Source: Alphaproteobacteria bacterium (GTDB taxonomy: Bacteria > Pseudomonadota > Alphaproteobacteria > Acetobacterales > Acetobacteraceae). Taken from it: 5,916 nt of DNA. The translations under genes and the position numbers were made by a program. Below, one piece after another: positions 4,827 through 5,916 of this stretch. The notes under the pieces are model-generated. The model worked only from the letters and a program-made list of their open reading frames with translations, did no database searches and was not told where the DNA came from. How positions within the stretch are numbered: the first letter of the stretch is position 1; every line of letters starts with the position of its first letter. The stretch spans positions 1-5,916 of the forward strand of contig JAAFHD010000244.1 in NCBI GenBank assembly GCA_013298245.1, given 5' to 3'.

Positions 4827-5916
4827 TCAGGCGTTGACTTCGACGGACAGCACGCGCGCCACCCAGCGGATGGTCTTGTTCGCCTCGCCGGTGCAGGTGA
4901 TGGCCAGGCCGCCATTGGTGGTGTCGGCCGAAAGGCCGCAGCGCCATGCGGCGGCAGCGGCATCGTTGAAGGCAGGTGCGACAGACGCGCCACTGCCACC
5001 AACCAGCACCGTGGCCGCGGCATTCGCGCCGCGACGGAGCAGCGCCGTCAGCTCCCAGCCCGCGGCGTCACCCACCGTGCCGGCGCTGCCGCCGGCCTGC
5101 TGTGCAACGACCAGCAGGCGCACCATGTGCGTGCCGGCATTGGGCAGGTTCACGCTGTTGACGGTGCTGGGTGCGGCGGCATCGGCGGTCAGCCGCGTGG
5201 CGATCGCATCCGTGGTCAGGCGGCGCAGCACGCCCTCGCCGACCTGGGCGTCGCCATTTACGCTGAACGCGCCCGACGCCCAGGACCCCTTGCCATAGCC
5301 GTTGGCGCGCCCTTCGAGCCCGCCCGGCGACCATGCGACCGTGCCGCTGACCAGGTTGTTCTGTCCGCCGGAGACCGCCGAACCCCAGTTCGATGCCGCA
5401 TTGCCAAGCCCACCGCCAATCACCGCATAGGACCCGCTGGCGACCGCCGTCGCACCGGTGCGCGCGGTCTGCAGATCCACCGCATGGATGCCGCGCGTAT
5501 TGCCGCCGGCCGCCGTGTTGTCAGGGAAATGCGCGAGCAGCGCGCCGGTGCCCTTGGGGTGGCCGATGACGGAGGAGATGTTCGCATCCGCCCCCGTCGC
5601 CGACCAGCCGACACGCCCGGGCGCGCCGGTCGCCGCACCGATGATCTGCACGGTGTTCACCGCATTGGCGGCATGCGCGACGACCAGCTGTGTGCCGCCC
5701 GCCGTGACCAGGCTGTGCGCGCCACTGCCCTTGCCGCGCAGGATCAGCCCGACATTGGTGTCCGTGCCGCCGGCTTCCAGCGAAGGTGCTGCACCCGTGA
5801 CGGCGCCATGGACGGTCACGCTGTTCACCGCATTCGCGGGTGCCGTCGCACGCAGCGCATGCGCACCAGGTGCGCCACCCAGATGCACGCTGCCGGCCGT
5901 GAAGCGCGCGACTTCC
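4827..5916 (-). CDS. Phage tail-fibre-like repetitive protein (5' end cut by the window)
   Basis: The C-terminal 362 residues are visible. The frame stays open through the right edge (EVARFTAGS before the GTG at 5888), so the true start lies outside. Residues below are numbered from that GTG. Residues 1-125 contain repeated fibre modules of about 56 aa, each with ANAVN-[ST]-V, a D-N-I/V position and a G-GTGA/GSGAH turn, a pattern common in phage receptor-binding fibres. Residues 152-212 are Gly/Asn/Ser-rich (IGGGLGNAAS, VSGGQNNLVSG, ASGAFSVNG), like the head repeats of trimeric autotransporter adhesins. Residues 214-353 form a C-terminal cap (GEGVLRRLTTDAIATRL, MVRLLVVAQQ, ANKTIRWVARVLSVEVNA), probably a beta-rich trimeric tip. 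It has no membrane anchor at the visible end, which argues against an autotransporter. The likely role is adhesion or receptor binding at the tip of a phage tail or phage-derived particle. A secreted host adhesin remains possible. Confidence 0.85.
   Translation of the reverse strand, partial: EVARFTAGSVHLGGAPGAHALRATAPANAVNSVTVHGAVTGAAPSLEAGGTDTNVGLILRGKGSGAHSLVTAGGTQLVVAHAANAVNTVQIIGAATGAPGRVGWSATGADANISSVIGHPKGTGALLAHFPDNTAAGGNTRGIHAVDLQTARTGATAVASGSYAVIGGGLGNAASNWGSAVSGGQNNLVSGTVAWSPGGLEGRANGYGKGSWASGAFSVNGDAQVGEGVLRRLTTDAIATRLTADAAAPSTVNSVNLPNAGTHMVRLLVVAQQAGGSAGTVGDAAGWELTALLRRGANAAATVLVGGSGASVAPAFNDAAAAAWRCGLSADTTNGGLAITCTGEANKTIRWVARVLSVEVNA
5253..5435 (-). repeat. Gly/Asn-rich head-like repeats in the fibre protein
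   Basis: About 60 residues consist of short units of 10-15 aa built on [IV]xGGxxN-x-[AV]S-G (IGGGLGN, VSGGQNN, SPGGLEG, ASGAFSV). This style is known from YadA-type adhesin heads and phage fibres that form left-handed parallel beta rolls as trimers. The repeat is visible in protein but is weak at the DNA level. Confidence 0.55.
5502..5837 (-). repeat. Two tandem fibre modules with a 168-bp period
   Basis: Inside the fibre gene, the coding for ANAVN recurs at exactly 168 bp (56 codons). GTTCACCGCATT on the plus strand appears at 5655-5666 and again at 5823-5834. After it come GA-x-TGA and, later in each module, a D-N motif and a G-x-GSGA or PKGTGA turn. The modules have diverged strongly between these anchors. 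A remnant of a further copy (GAPGAHALRA) precedes the first, so the array probably continues beyond the right edge. Confidence 0.65.

Noticed and set aside
5886..5888. GTG as the start of the fibre gene
   Set aside because: The frame remains open to the window edge, repeat-like sequence begins at once, and no ribosome site precedes it, so the gene is simply cut.
1..5916. CRISPR arrays, tRNA or rRNA genes, insertion sequences
   Set aside because: I saw no regularly spaced identical repeats, no cloverleaf or conserved rRNA stretches, and no transposase or terminal inverted repeats. The only repeats are diverged in-frame fibre modules.

Overview
The window is GC-rich bacterial DNA with tightly packed genes, long antisense open frames and strong GGAG-type ribosome binding sites. 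This suggests an alphaproteobacterium. The L-threonate-dehydrogenase-like gene, the DUF1194 protein and the style of tail-fibre C-terminus would fit the Acetobacteraceae (Roseomonas-like), but that placement is an impression and not a measured result.

Layout. A short plus-strand operon fills positions 1-1292. It may begin with the last codons of an upstream gene, then holds an L-threonate/3-hydroxyisobutyrate-type dehydrogenase and a DUF1428 (YbaA-like) protein, joined by an ATGA stop/start overlap. The rest of the window, 1293-5916, is one minus-strand gene train read from right to left. In order of transcription it is: the C-terminal part of a repetitive phage tail-fibre-like protein that runs off the right edge; a small protein of unknown function; a small protein resembling phage minor tail/fibre proteins; a DUF1194-like von Willebrand A (VWA) protein; an extended short-chain dehydrogenase (sugar-nucleotide epimerase/dehydratase type); and a DegT/DnrJ/EryC1/StrS sugar aminotransferase. 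The two strands meet tail to tail with no spacer, their stop codons forming TGATCA.

How the genes may work together. The dehydrogenase probably belongs to a sugar-acid catabolic operon unrelated to the minus-strand genes. The minus-strand train combines tail-fibre-type structural proteins, a VWA metal-site protein with no signal peptide, and two enzymes that commonly act in succession to make an amino-deoxy sugar nucleotide. Spacings of 1, 10, 22, 30 and 57 bases suggest co-transcription. One reading is a phage-derived surface or particle locus coupled to glycan synthesis. The other is a prophage or tail remnant beside a host surface-polysaccharide cluster. No tail tube, sheath, baseplate, lysis, integrase or glycosyltransferase gene is visible here, so the window cannot decide between them.

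The oddest features are an asparagine where the SDR catalytic tyrosine normally sits, a DUF1194-like protein beginning directly at its metal-site strand, and a 168-bp repeated module in the fibre gene.
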